From: Paracentrotus lividus
Lineage: Eukaryota; Echinodermata; Echinoidea; Camarodonta; Echinidae
Reading direction: 5' to 3'
Length of the DNA: 64,000 nt
NCBI GenBank assembly: GCA_940671915.1
Contig: CALNVZ010003432.1
Span: 13,941,426 to 14,005,425 of the forward strand
The position numbers and the translations under genes are program-made. A model generated the notes under the pieces. The model worked only from the letters and a program-made list of their open reading frames with translations, was not told the origin of the DNA and searched no databases. Position 1 is the stretch's first letter, and each line of letters opens with the position of its first letter. Of this stretch, positions 24,621 to 35,664 are shown piece by piece.

Positions 24621-26587
24621 AAAATGTTGGCTTGAATAGGGCTACAAGGAAATATAAACATTTTGCAAATTAATGTTACGTAAATGTCACGAGAGGTCAA
24701 AAGGTCAACAGAATTTGACCTACTGCAGAACGCTTTCCCGGTAAATATGAAATAACAAAGTTTCAATTACTGTCAACTAAATGTATGAGCATTTAGCCAA
24801 AGTGAATGTAAGCAGAGTCAAGAGCAATTTATTCTCCTTTTATTTGACATATACACATTCATAATTGTCACGCATGACTGGCGCGTTACTTGAAACGTTA
24901 CATGAACCATTTTTACCAAAAATAGCCATTCTGTATTATGTCGCCCTACGTGTAGAGTGTGCTATGGCATGTTATAGACAAACAGGATCAACTTATTTGA
25001 TTTATGAATTTGTAGCAATAATAAACTGTGAATATCGTCAGGTAGTCTGATGGCACACATACCGAATTGTAACACCATATATCTTAAGGCAACGGTTGCT
25101 ATAGGTAAAGCTTATTTCCTAGCAGACAGGCTATTTAGATTGTTAATTTCAGAAAAGTTCAAATAAAAGTTTCTCTGAGATAAAAGTAGTATACCATTGG
25201 CATTCTCTCCTGCAAGTTAAGCTGGTAAGGTTGCTAACATACATATTTAAAATATCAATTTGGCATAGCACCCTTATCTCTAATGAACGTACACAAAAGA
25301 ATGATCAAGTTACATGATAATATGTGTAAATTGCCTACATATGACTTTATGAAAATTATTATCATGTAATACCATGGTCTGGTGAATAAACAACAAACCA
25401 CAAGCTCACACACCCCCTCAATACAACCTTTGCAACCCCTCAAACACACACACGCCGATTTATTAAGTCTCCCTAATCCTCCCCTGTCCCAGGCACGGGA
25501 AAAATCAACCAACAAAAATGAGAATATTTTGTAACCCTAATTAGCCAAAACATACGGTGTGTAATAAGCAATATTATTTTGTTTAGCTATTAAGTTAGCC
25601 CGACCACCAGTGAGTCTTGTAAATGTTACTATTATTATTAGTATCATCATCATCATCATCATCATCGTCGTCATCATCATCATCATCATCATCATTATCA
25701 TCATCATCATTATTTCTACCTCCTTCCCTTTCCCACTCCTCTCGAAAAAGGAAAAACAAAACATAACAAATTAATTATTATGTTAAAGACAACAAAGTGA
25801 CAATGCATTTTTAATGTGTTAACCACAGATCTTGCAATGGGTGAAAAAGATGTTGGAAAAAATCAGTTACATTCAGTTCTTAATTGGTCTGTAATATGCA
25901 TCGGGTATCATGGGTATAGTGTGAGTTCGTATCTTCGATTCGATATTTTTTGGTTAATTGTCTGTATCATTGAGCATGATTTTGCAGTCCTCTGCTGTCT
26001 ATATTAAACTTTAAAAAGTCATTGGCACATTCACAGCCACTTTCTGAGCCAGTCCTATCAATGAGATCGCATTCATTGAGTTCACTATCAGGGTCGGATT
26101 CTGAATCATCTGTATTGACAATTTCTCAGGCATACACTCCATCCGTCTAACTTGGCTTCATGATCTCGTTTCTATTGCCCAACCATGTCCATATATTGGT
26201 CTAGAGAGTTGTTCTGGTTTAGGTATGTGTGATCTAGGTACATTTGTGCAAGCTTCCAGATTCTTGCCTTAAGGTACATCGACACACATGCTACTTCAAG
26301 ACGCTTCTACATGAAGGCTGTGTTGCCAAATCAAAGTGTTTTCTTTCTTCTGTAGTCCTTGTCCACTACACTTAGCCTGCAAAGTTATCAATGGAAGATT
26401 ATTCAGCTTCACGATATTCTTCTTCCCATACAATCCGCCAATTACATCTGTCGTTTCATTGTCAACTGCCCAAGCTCCTCCATCACGTTGAAATATACTT
26501 TGAATTACCCTGCATGATCTTAATTCCTCGGACATTCAAATTTCCCTTTAATGCACTTGTGCTATTACAGCCTGTAAATGCATTTAA
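24621..26587. other. Single-copy part of the insertion
   Basis: Mostly featureless. It has an interrupted (ATC)n microsatellite at 25,640-25,715. On the minus strand around 26,535-26,090 broken frames look like decayed coding sequence (VACVSMYLKARIWKLAQMYL and an acidic DSESDPDSELNE piece). I cannot name it. Confidence 0.5.
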
Positions 26588-26976
26588 AGGGATTGAGTAA
26601 CTTTCAAAAACAAGAGCAATTAGATCAAGATTAATAAAATCATATTGTTCCAACAAGAAAAACAAACTACTAAAAGTTCCAGATCAAATGGAAGTCATTT
26701 ACTACCTTAAAATAGTGCAACAAACAATGCCAAGCATACAGCTGAACACCAGTACCCTCTGCTGCTAGCTCAGCAGGCTGCTAGGAACAGGGATTATACA
26801 ACATGAAATGGGTGTATGTTGTGCTATGTGGTGAAGCACAGGGTTTTATAAACCATCCGGGGTTGGTTTATAAAAATTGAGTATGAAATCATTGATATCT
26901 CGAAGGTAAAGCAAGCAATTAGCTTGCAATTTTGAAGAGTTACCAGACTGACCTACATGTAAGTGTTTATAATTAT
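26588..26976 (+). mobile_element. TTAA MITE, family T, copy 2 (3' end lost)
   Basis: Starts after TTAA (26,584-26,587) with AGGGATTGAGTAAC and follows copies 1 and 3, but stops at aattat where the duplicated block begins, so ~85-90 terminal bases are missing. Confidence 0.8.
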
Positions 26977-27603
26977 CGCACAAGATACGATAAATTAATT
27001 TTCTTTTGAAAAAAAATGACACTTTGTGGAGTTGCACTGCGTAGCACTGGAGTCTGCTCGCGCGTGGCGTCGCAGAGTCGGAGCTTTGAAATTCATGACC
27101 TCATTATATTGTTGGTCGATTTTCTCCGGGCCATCACCTTTTTCCCTGCATTTTGGAAACCAATTTAAAACCAGGGTGAACTTCCCTTAAAGTTCCTCCT
27201 TTTGTTTATTATTCTATTATAGTTATGTTATTGCTATTTGTTGACAATCATTTCTGTAATTATTGATAGAATATCTGACTTGTACACTGTGATTATTTTT
27301 GATTTAATAAAACACTTAATCATAAAAAAATAATAATAAAAAAAAATGAATAAATAAATATTGTTACAAAAGAATTATGAATTTCACTATAAATAATATT
27401 GCAAACACTATATTTCATATACTTGTACGATCTTAAGTCGAATTTACTTCTTGACAATGCATATATAAATTCAAAACACCATACTACCATTGACTACAAC
27501 CTCAACATTCATGACAACGAATTTATAGACACATGTATAACGTCTGATATACCAAATATGTATTTCATTATTCATAAGGGTATAAAACAACTTTACAACT
27601 TAC

Positions 27604-27684
27604 CACCTGGTAGCATGCAATTAAAGAGTAACACATTCACACTTAGAAACAGGAGGAACCCCATATGATCCTTTGGTTAGCCAT
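27604..27684 (-). pseudogene. Orphan receptor signal-peptide exon, left block copy
   Basis: Same as 38,630-38,549 except for one missing base near the first ATG. The second ATG still opens MGFLLFLSVNVLLFNCMLPG and donor G|GTAAGT. No receptor ectodomain exon follows it downstream in the insertion, so it is an orphan. Confidence 0.7.
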
Positions 27685-28057
27685 TCTGTGGTTTGCGATA
27701 TAGTGGCTGAAATGAGAGCCTGTAAGAAAAAATTGAAACAAAAGTACACACACTTTTCATTCGACGGATGTATGCATGAAGTAAATAAGCTCCAGTTCTG
27801 TACTTCAACATCAAATATGCAAACACCCACAAAGTTCATTCTTTTTTAATTCTTTTTTGGGGGGGGGGGCTCTTGACAAGAGAGTTCAACTCTTGCATTT
27901 CTAAAACACCTTTTTATTGTCTCGCATTAAAATATCTCATGGATGCAGTAACTGAAAATTTCGAGAACAACCCGTTTTCTTATCATAGACAAGAAGATAT
28001 TGGCCGTGGGTTCAATAGAGCGATTTCACGTGACGTCATCATATTCCGCCGGCCATT

Positions 28058-29149
28058 GAGTGATTCACGTTCGTGTTGGTGTTGGTGTTAGTGTTAGCAG
28101 AGTGAAATTCTGCTAAAATCGAGCTCAAACACCGAGCTCAGATCATGAGAGTCGATACCGATATCCCAACACGCGCGGATCGATAGCCTAACACCGTCGT
28201 CTGAAGAAAAATGGCGTCGACGCAATTCGACGAGCGAGTACCGGTTTTGTTGTTTAAAACCGTTCGAATATACCTGAAGAAGGCACTATAAAGTTAAATC
28301 ATACCAGTAAATCGAAAATTAATCCTTCTTCAAACCTCTCTTTGATACAAATTTACCTCATGATGGATATTTTTGACGAAATAGTAAGTTTACAGTTCAT
28401 ATCTCGGGCAGTTTTTGCAAGCAGCAGGAAATGGAGCGTTACCTAGTTCACTTCAAAGCCAGGCCGGGCCGCGCAGCGCGTAGCCCCCAGACCCTATAAT
28501 TTCGTACATCGGTTCAGATTAGCAGTGATTATCATGCCTTTCGTTCCTAAAATATAGATTGAGAAGACATCCATGTTGATGAATTTATTCCTTATACGAT
28601 TTACTACGGAATACCTTATTTTATATTTTCTAATCACTTTTTCCAATGAATTTAGTAGACATTTCTTGGACCCTTGTTAGGCTTGAAGAGTAAGTAGCCA
28701 TGTTGTGAATCCATCTCGTTAACCCAAAAAGTAACCAATTTGTAGGTCTTGAAGTATCCTCTTTGGTCTATATATTAATTGATTAATTATTCTGTAAAAT
28801 AAAGTATAGTTTCTCTGCCATGGACCCTCCACTGCCCTTAATTCACAAGACAAACCAAACGTTGGCCACACACCAACACTAACACCGAGTGTGAAATGAA
28901 CCTTTTCTTAATCCCTAGGTTTAGTGTAATCAATGAAATTTGCACGTGAAATTAACACCGGCTGCAGAGCTCGGTTCAGCAGACGACATTTGACACAAAT
29001 AAACACCGGCAACCGGAAATACGTCAAAATTCAGAGGTCAACACCTAACACCGACTGATTTTATTTCCATTTCGCGTTCGGTGTTAGATCAGACTTCTGC
29101 TCCAAATAAAACACTAACACCGATTTTAACACCGAACGTGAAATCACTC
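28058..29149. mobile_element. MITE with GAGTGATTTCACG ends, left block copy
   Basis: The ends GAGTGATTCACGTTCGGTGTT and AACACCGAACGTGAAATCACTC are inverted. Repeats of gtgttagtgtt/aacactaacacc occur near both ends, and a GC-rich patch ggccgggccgcgcagcgcg near the middle. No ORF. Right copy at 39,019-40,127. Confidence 0.75.
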
Positions 29150-29521
29150 ACTGTGCACGTACGTTCCTCTTATCCTTCTTGGCTGGGCGCAGCCATATTG
29201 TGCGTTTCACATGTTTGGTTCCATGGTCACATCACGTCTTAAGTGAAACGTTGAACTCTCCACGCCATACACAATAGAAGTTAGATAGATGCAAGTTGTG
29301 TTGTGACCATCGCGGTCCATTGTCATCTTGTGCGACGAAGGTCCGTTCATTTATGTTCGTGTTTTTTCATGCAACAAAATGACAACCGAAGACAAAAGAG
29401 TAAAAAAATCCACAGAAATAACGCAAAAGCGACAACGTTGTGAATATACACCTCTACTTTGGATATTGGTGTTTGAAATTACCAATTAAACAAACAATTT
29501 GTTTTTCTATGGTCACTTTTA

Positions 29522-30208
29522 AAGAGTGCTCAAAATGACGATTTATTTTTACTAAACCAAATATAGAAATTATATGTGCTTTATAAAATCATAATTTTTA
29601 ATATCTCTTCCTTTTTGATATTTTGAAAAAATATGAAATGTTATTGAGAAGTTAACTGAACCGATACCATTTTGGTTTAAGGAGGATAGTTTTTTTGACT
29701 TGGACGCCCCTTTGAAATCAGGTAAATCTTCTCTTTTTTACAAATAAAACCATAGATTCGTAACAAGTACATTTTCATCATTATGTCAATCGTTTATTTA
29801 TGATTTTAATGTTGATATTAATAATTGAAATTAAAATCTGGAGTGTGGAAATACAATGTATGTCTATGTTTCGTTGGATTAATGCTGCAGTAACAGGAAA
29901 AAAATAATTAATATTTTATTGAAACTCGCAGAAAATAATGTCAGCGGGCGTTAAGAGGCTATATCGCCGCGACTATCGGCCAAGTTTTCTAGTCCCATTC
30001 CGGTGTTTGGTAATATTTCACGTGGTTTCACAAGTGATATTCCAGGATGTGTCTCCAATCAAAAAAACTATCCTCCTTAAACCAACAACGGTATCGGTTC
30101 AGGTAACTTCTAATTAACATTTCATATTTTTCAAATATCAAAAAGGGAAGAGATATTGAAAAACTATGATTTATAACCCCGAAATTCGTCGTTTTGATCA
30201 GGCTCCAA
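29522..30208. mobile_element. Foldback element, left block copy
   Basis: Arms 29,525-29,697 and 30,061-30,205 are inverted, with aaccgataccat.ttggttta and aaccaacaacggtatcggtt, then ggaggatagttttttt. Right copy at 40,510-41,203. No coding potential. Confidence 0.75.
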
Positions 30209-30526
30209 GATGCATAAATAACTGAGCGAAATAATTCCCAATTGTTGTTGAATTAGTTTATTTGATACACCAATCTCCAAATTCAAGATGCATATGCACC
30301 ATTTTGCCACTTTTGATGTATTTCGGTGGGTTTTTTAAATTTTGCTGTCCAACTCGTTTCTACTGCTTGAGAAAAACATTACAACAAATTACCGACCGCT
30401 CGCGTTGCACACGAAAACTAGCGTGCGCGCGCACCTCAAACCAACATGCGCCCTCCGCCAGGAGAACACACAACCAATAGACGAGAAACGTACGTGTGTG
30501 GTGGGCACGCTATCATTGCCCACCAT

Positions 30527-31310
30527 GGTTACGTATACGTATTGCTGCACTAAATGAGGTTTGAAGTTACTCAGAGAAACTGTACTTAAAGGGAATCCAA
30601 CCCAAGGAGAGAATCAACCTTACAGGAAAAAGAAAATGAGAGGAGCAATCTAAATAAATTTCATCAAAATCTGTTTAAAATAAGAGAGTTATGGAAGTTT
30701 GAAAAGTCTAGTTGTTCCTTCTATGGGGATCCTCAAATATGGCATCATCGGCTTCAAAATGGCCGATCTTATGGACAACTCTCCATCATTTGTACACAAA
30801 TTTTCAGATTTTCTCCATTTTCTTTCAAAATTTGTCTTCTTTACTTCTGAGCTCAAAATATTTCATGGGAAAATATATTTCACACAACATAATGTTGAGC
30901 TCAGAAGGAGGTAAGATATATTTCGAAAGAAAATGGGGAAAATCTTAAAATTTGTGTACAAAATGAATGGAGAGTTCCATGAGATCGGCCATTTTGAAGC
31001 CGATGATGCCAATTTGAGGATCCCATAGAAGGAACAACTAGACTTTTCAAACTTCCATAACTCTCTTATTTTACAACTGATTTTGATGAAACTTTTTTTA
31101 GATTGCTCCTCTCATTTTCCTCTTTCCTGTAAGGTTGATTCTCTCCGTGGGTTGGATTCCCCTTTAATTGATATCGTAAATCTTCAACAAATCATGGAAG
31201 TTTCTGTTCAGTTGTTGTTGTGGAAACAGGCAGGAAGAGACAAAATCTTTCTAGCGGCTGCCTGCAGCAATTACACGAGAAGGAAGGTATTACTGCGGCG
31301 TGCAGAAGCG
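30527..31310 (+). pseudogene. Decayed THAP first exon interrupted by a TTAA MITE, left block copy
   Basis: 30,527-30,585 plus 31,168-31,310 matches the reverse complement of 35,197-34,992, the THAP exon 1 on the other strand: atggttacgtatacgtattg, ctcgagaaactgtac, gttctgttcagttgttg.tgtgga, ggcaggaagagacaaaa. Stops and frame changes break it, and a TTAA element sits in the middle. The two THAP copies converge on the Penelope-like element. Confidence 0.65.
30590..31163. mobile_element. TTAA-flanked foldback MITE nested in the THAP remnant, left block copy
   Basis: Ends AGGGAATCCAACCC and GGGTTGGATTCCCCT, TTAA at 30,586-30,589 and 31,164-31,167. It is nearly a full palindrome around gagctcaaaatatttcatgg...gttgagctc. 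It contains atggccgatctt and its complement. Right copy 41,589-42,157. Confidence 0.85.
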
Positions 31311-31657
31311 CGGCTGAGCCAGTAGTAGTCTTCGCCGTGACCTGCCGCCCCGCCGTGCCCGGTCCGAAGTAGAAGTGTTGTAAGCAGAAATATTCCACCT
31401 TCTTGGATATTAATTGAATATTAAAGGAATTTGTCCCATATCCCATTGAACGGTGGAAGTATACTACATACGTTTACGTAGGGTCTACAACGCCTTTCGT
31501 GGCTGCTTTTAAGCCATGTACAAAGTCAATGGCAAGCGATTTTGAAGCCATTTTGACATGACTAACAATGTTCCCAAATTTTTGTACTTAAAAGTACAAT
31601 ATCAGGAGATCTCTAGTTGAATAGAATCTCTAGATTCTATTGTTAGCTAAAACTAAT

Positions 31658-33424
31658 ATGGACCGCAAACAGTACATCGACGAAGCCATGAGACACCTCA
31701 ACAATCAATCCCACTATAAGCCTCTAGATTCTGACCCTACAAGTGATTTCTCCTCACAGATCCAATCTACACTTGATGACATGAAGGATCGCGAACATCT
31801 CTCCAGGAAGGCACACAAATTCCTTCCCGTATAATACTAAACCTGCTCGTTTCTATCTCCTTCCCAAGATCCACAAACTGGAAACCCTGGTCGACCCATC
31901 CTCTCTGGCAATGGCTCCCCTACAGAGAACATCTCCCTCTATGTTGATCACTATATCAAACCTCTTGTTTCTCTTGCTCCCTCCTACATCCATGATACTC
32001 CAGACTTCCTTAGGAAACTCAACAGCATCAAGGACCAGATACCTGAAACAGCGATCATCGGCACGTTTGACGTTTCTTCCTTGTACACAAACATCCCTCA
32101 TGCTGAAGGCATTCCCGCCTCTTGTGAGGCTTTGGCTCGCACGGTCACTCCAACCCCCCCCATACCTACATCAAATCCCTCATGACCCATGTTCTTACAG
32201 AGAATAATTTCACTTTCATGGACAAAAACTATCTTCAGGTATCTGGCACAGCTATGGCACCCGTATGGCTCTTCCTACGCTTGTTATTTTATGACCAAGC
32301 TAGAACAGCAGATTTTAGATTCAGCACCCTGTTCGACCGTGGATTTGGTGGCGCTACATCGACGATGTTTTCTTCATCTGGACCAGGGAGGAAGAGAGCC
32401 TCCACACCTTTATTGGTCACCTCAATTCTTTCCACAGGACCATCAAATTCACCTCTGATTTTTCCACCAGACGGCCAACTTCCTCGATGTCACCGTCAAG
32501 AAAGAGACGAACCACATCACCACTACTCTCTACACCAAACCACAGATACCCACCAGTACCTCCACTCTCTAGCTGCCATCCTCGTCACTGCAAACCAGCA
32601 TCCCTTATAGTCAGCCCTCAGACTCCGCCGTATCTGCTCTGACGATTCTGACTTTCTTCCCATGCTAGGAACCTGAAGAATCATCTTGTGACCAGAGGAC
32701 ATAGTGCTAGGACAGTCCAACAAGCCATTAACAAGTTCGTTCTCTCCCTAGATCAGATGTTCTCAAAAAGAAAGCTGACCACCAGACACCACGGATAGAT
32801 TACCCCTTGTGACTACCTTCCACCTAATTTACCTCCCTCCGCACCATCCTTCATGCTAATCACCATATTTCTCCACACTTCTGATCGTCTCCTACAGGCC
32901 GTTCCTGACACTCCCATCGTGGCATTCCGACGCCCCCAACCTCAAGGATCTCATCGTTCGTGCTGAAGTCCCCTCCTTACTACCATTCTTCTCCCATTCA
33001 GCATGGTACTTCAAATGTACAGCCAACAGATGCATCATTGCAATATACACATCCACGAAGGCGATACTTTCCACGAGTACCTCCACTACAGATCTCATCA
33101 CACCAAGGGGAACATCACCTGCACCATTCTAATGTTATATATCTTATCACTTGCAGAGTTTGTAAGATGCAGTATGTAGGTGAACCAAGACCACTCTCAA
33201 AAGACGCTTCTATGGGCACAGATCCACTGTCACCACCACCAAGCTTGACACCCCAGTTGGGAACCATTTCAACCTTCCTAACCACTCCATCTCTGACATG
33301 TCTCTACAGGGCATTGAATTTTTAGGTACCCGTCCTGATTCTGTCGTTCAGCAGAGAGAAGTTCGGATGAACGTCTTCGCACCATTCAACCTCACGTCTC
33401 AACATTCAGGGAGGTAATGACTAA
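31658..33424 (+). pseudogene. Penelope-like element protein, left block copy (frameshifted)
   Basis: The order fits a GIY-YIG Penelope-like retroelement: FYLLPKIHK, PGRPILSGNGSPTENISLY, FDVSSLYTNIPHAEGIP, catalytic YIDD at 32,355-32,366 in WRYIDDVFFIW, FLDVTVKKETNHITTTLYTK, and the endonuclease start NVIYLITC..CKMQYVG at 33,131-33,183. These elements copy RNA by target-primed reverse transcription and cut DNA with the GIY-YIG domain. The frame is broken many times by one-base indels, more than in the right copy, so it cannot make a whole protein as given. Confidence 0.85.
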
Positions 33425-33984
33425 CCTCTTTTTTTTTTTCTTCTCTCATTTCTTTTCTTATTTCTTTTTTTCCCCTTTCCTTTTTAGCTTAGTTTAGTAT
33501 ATTTGCAGGTGTTTGTTTTATTTGACTAATACATTCTGTTTCCTTTATCAATTTCTTCTTTTCTTTTCCCTTACAGGTTGGCTCACACTTCTCTTTTTTT
33601 TTGTTTTGTTTCATGTCTTCCCCTTGTTCTTTACCTGTTTTACTTTTTTATTTATCCCCCCCCATACTTCTTCTTATAGTCTATAAACACAGGTCTACTA
33701 GGTTTTTTTTCCCCCCTTGCTTTTCTCTTTTCTCATTCTTTTCAGCCCCTCAGCCTCCACTCTAATCCTTCTTTGTTACTCTCTCCTCCTCTCCCAGCTA
33801 TATCATCTCCCTTTGTTCCAGTTTGCTGTTTGATCTCACCCTCTCTGCTTTTTGATTGGCTGGCTTCTTCACACCTTTTACATCCCCCTTTTTGTTCTCT
33901 CCCTCTTGGCTGGCCACTTAGGTATAGCTTTTCTCATGTCTTTCTCTATATCCATGTTTGTTCCCTACTTTTCTGTGTCATTTT

Positions 33985-34022
33985 GTCTCGACGAAATTCT
34001 GTAGGATCGAAAGCTCAGGCTC
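33985..34022 (+). ncRNA. Hammerhead-like core in the Penelope 3' region, left copy (damaged)
   Basis: Same as the right copy at 44,998-45,032 but the CUGANGA box has lost a base (ctcgacga). Probably inactive. Confidence 0.3.
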
Positions 34023-34824
34023 CTTTTGACTTCATTTTACACCATTAGCTCTCCTTTATAGGATAAGCAGTTTCAGCAGCTCTCTTTTTTTATTTTCTAA
34101 ACTAATATGGCTAGATCTATCAAATAAAATAAATATAAAATAGAAGCACTTACTTTCTGAAAATGAGTTCCTCATCGCGTAATCTTTTTGCTGTCTACTG
34201 TTGAATGGAGCTATGCACATATGAAGTAAGGTCAAATAAGCCCCAGACTATTTTATGACCAATCAAACACTTGCTGAGATCTTCAATATGAATACATCAT
34301 GTACGCATTGGTAGCTCAATTTAAGCCCATCCATATGACTAATATCATGAGTAAAGATTGCTACCCTGACACATCGCGATAAGACAGAATAGAGAAGAAT
34401 TTATGAATTCTTTGGCTCAATATACAAGAAGTAGCTCAGAACATTTCCAATATTTATGTTATTATGTATTTGAATTTAGTAGATCTAGAGTAATGAAAAG
34501 ATGAATTTAGAATAAAAGGAATTTCGAGACCATGTCTTTCATGATCAGTCACCAGTGCCAGTGAAAAGTCTTGTCATGCCCTGCTCCCTCGCCAGCTCTC
34601 TGGGGTTCCATGCACGCGAACAAACTACGATTTTCAGCTCTTATTTTTGTGAGCATTCAGTGTTTAACCAATGCATCCAAAATATAGGATAATCCTTCGT
34701 CTAGGAAGTGTGCAGTGCAGCGTAGCATGTCGGAAAAGATAACTCAGGCGGATCGAGCTCAAAACGCAACATAAAAAATCACTGTGATAAAGCACAATTA
34801 TTATGTCACACATCGATTTCCTAC

Positions 34825-35197
34825 CTGAAATAAAATGATTTGCGAGCACCGCATCCGAATGTTCTTTGATAGCTCGAAATTCTGATTTGATTGCAGCAAG
34901 CCATTCGTCGTAGGGCCTACACTAACTATATCACCAGCCCCGTTGCCGAAGGCGACGGGATTCGCACGGGGGCGGGTTCGGTTTGACTTACCGACGAGAA
35001 AGTTCAGATTTTTTTCTGCTTCGATCTCGCGTAATTTCTGCAGGCAGCCGATAGAAAGATTTTTTGTCTCTTCCTGCCCTGTATCCACAACCAACAACTG
35101 AACAGAAATTTCCCCACGATTTTGCTGTAGAAGTACAGTATAGTTTCTCGACGTAACTTCAATCTGGCTTTAGGCAGCAATACGTATACGTTGCCAT
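34825..35197 (-). pseudogene. THAP-domain exons 1-2, left block copy
   Basis: Exon 1 35,197-34,992 and exon 2 34,916-34,825 on the minus strand equal the right copy at 46,227-45,861 apart from small indels. One indel breaks exon 1 after the CTxxARFEV region, and others change frame in exon 2. Domain reading is given under the right copy. Confidence 0.6.
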
Positions 35198-35410
35198 GCT
35201 GTCAGTCGCTTTGTATGCCTTCCAAGATGGCCGCCGCGCTGTGTTGCTAACAAAAATATGACGTCACTGAACGCTCTATGGCCAGTTTTCCTAGCTTGGA
35301 TCGAGGGGGGGGGGTAGTGGAAAGTGCCCTTGAAAAAATAGAAATAAAACAAGCTTACGAAATAGGGAAATTTAGGCTTTTGACACAACTTCATTTATGT
35401 GCTTTCTTTT

Positions 35411-35664
35411 GAGGGGTCACTTGCTCCATAAAAATGATATCTTGGAAAGTTATTCATGGTTTTCTTTTACATACCCTTAATATAAACCATTTCGGTAAGG
35501 AAAGTGGGCGTGGTCAAAAAACTCCATGGGGGGTCCCTCGGGAATGAGTTTTTTTTTTGTTAAACTCATTTTTCCGATTCACCAGACCCATAGCTACATG
35601 AGGATACCAATGGACATGAGTTGCAGGGGGGGTGCAGGGTTTCGACCCTAGACCATGGCCTATT
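35411..35664 (-). repeat. Inverted end repeat, right copy
   Basis: Reverse complement of 24,363-24,620, ending ccatggcctatt exactly against receptor exon 2 sequence. Confidence 0.85.

Larger units (their letters stand above)
26977..35405. repeat. 8.5-kb duplicated block, left copy
   Basis: Colinear with 37,903-46,437 in the same orientation from cgcaca...ttaattttcttttg to cttcatttatgtgctt. By eye, differences are mainly single-base gains and losses, often in homopolymers, with few substitutions. Contents in order: receptor signal exon (minus), MITE, foldback, THAP remnant with nested TTAA MITE, Penelope-like element, THAP exons (minus). Confidence 0.92.
24363..35664. mobile_element. 11.3-kb insertion with ~255-bp inverted ends inside a coding exon
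   Basis: Both ends start AATAGGCCATGGTCTAGGG reading inward, and stay alike for ~255 bases (24,363-24,620 and 35,411-35,664). The flanks are the two halves of receptor exon 2. Contents: ~2 kb of single sequence, a truncated TTAA MITE and one copy of the 8.5-kb block. No clear target duplication and no transposase for the inverted ends. It may be a composite transposon, a rearrangement bridged by the inverted repeats, or a misassembly. Confidence 0.65.

Noticed and set aside
32182..32723. Overlapping frames on both strands across the Penelope-like RT
   Set aside because: Shadow frames of the frameshifted RT; only the plus-strand RT reading has motifs.
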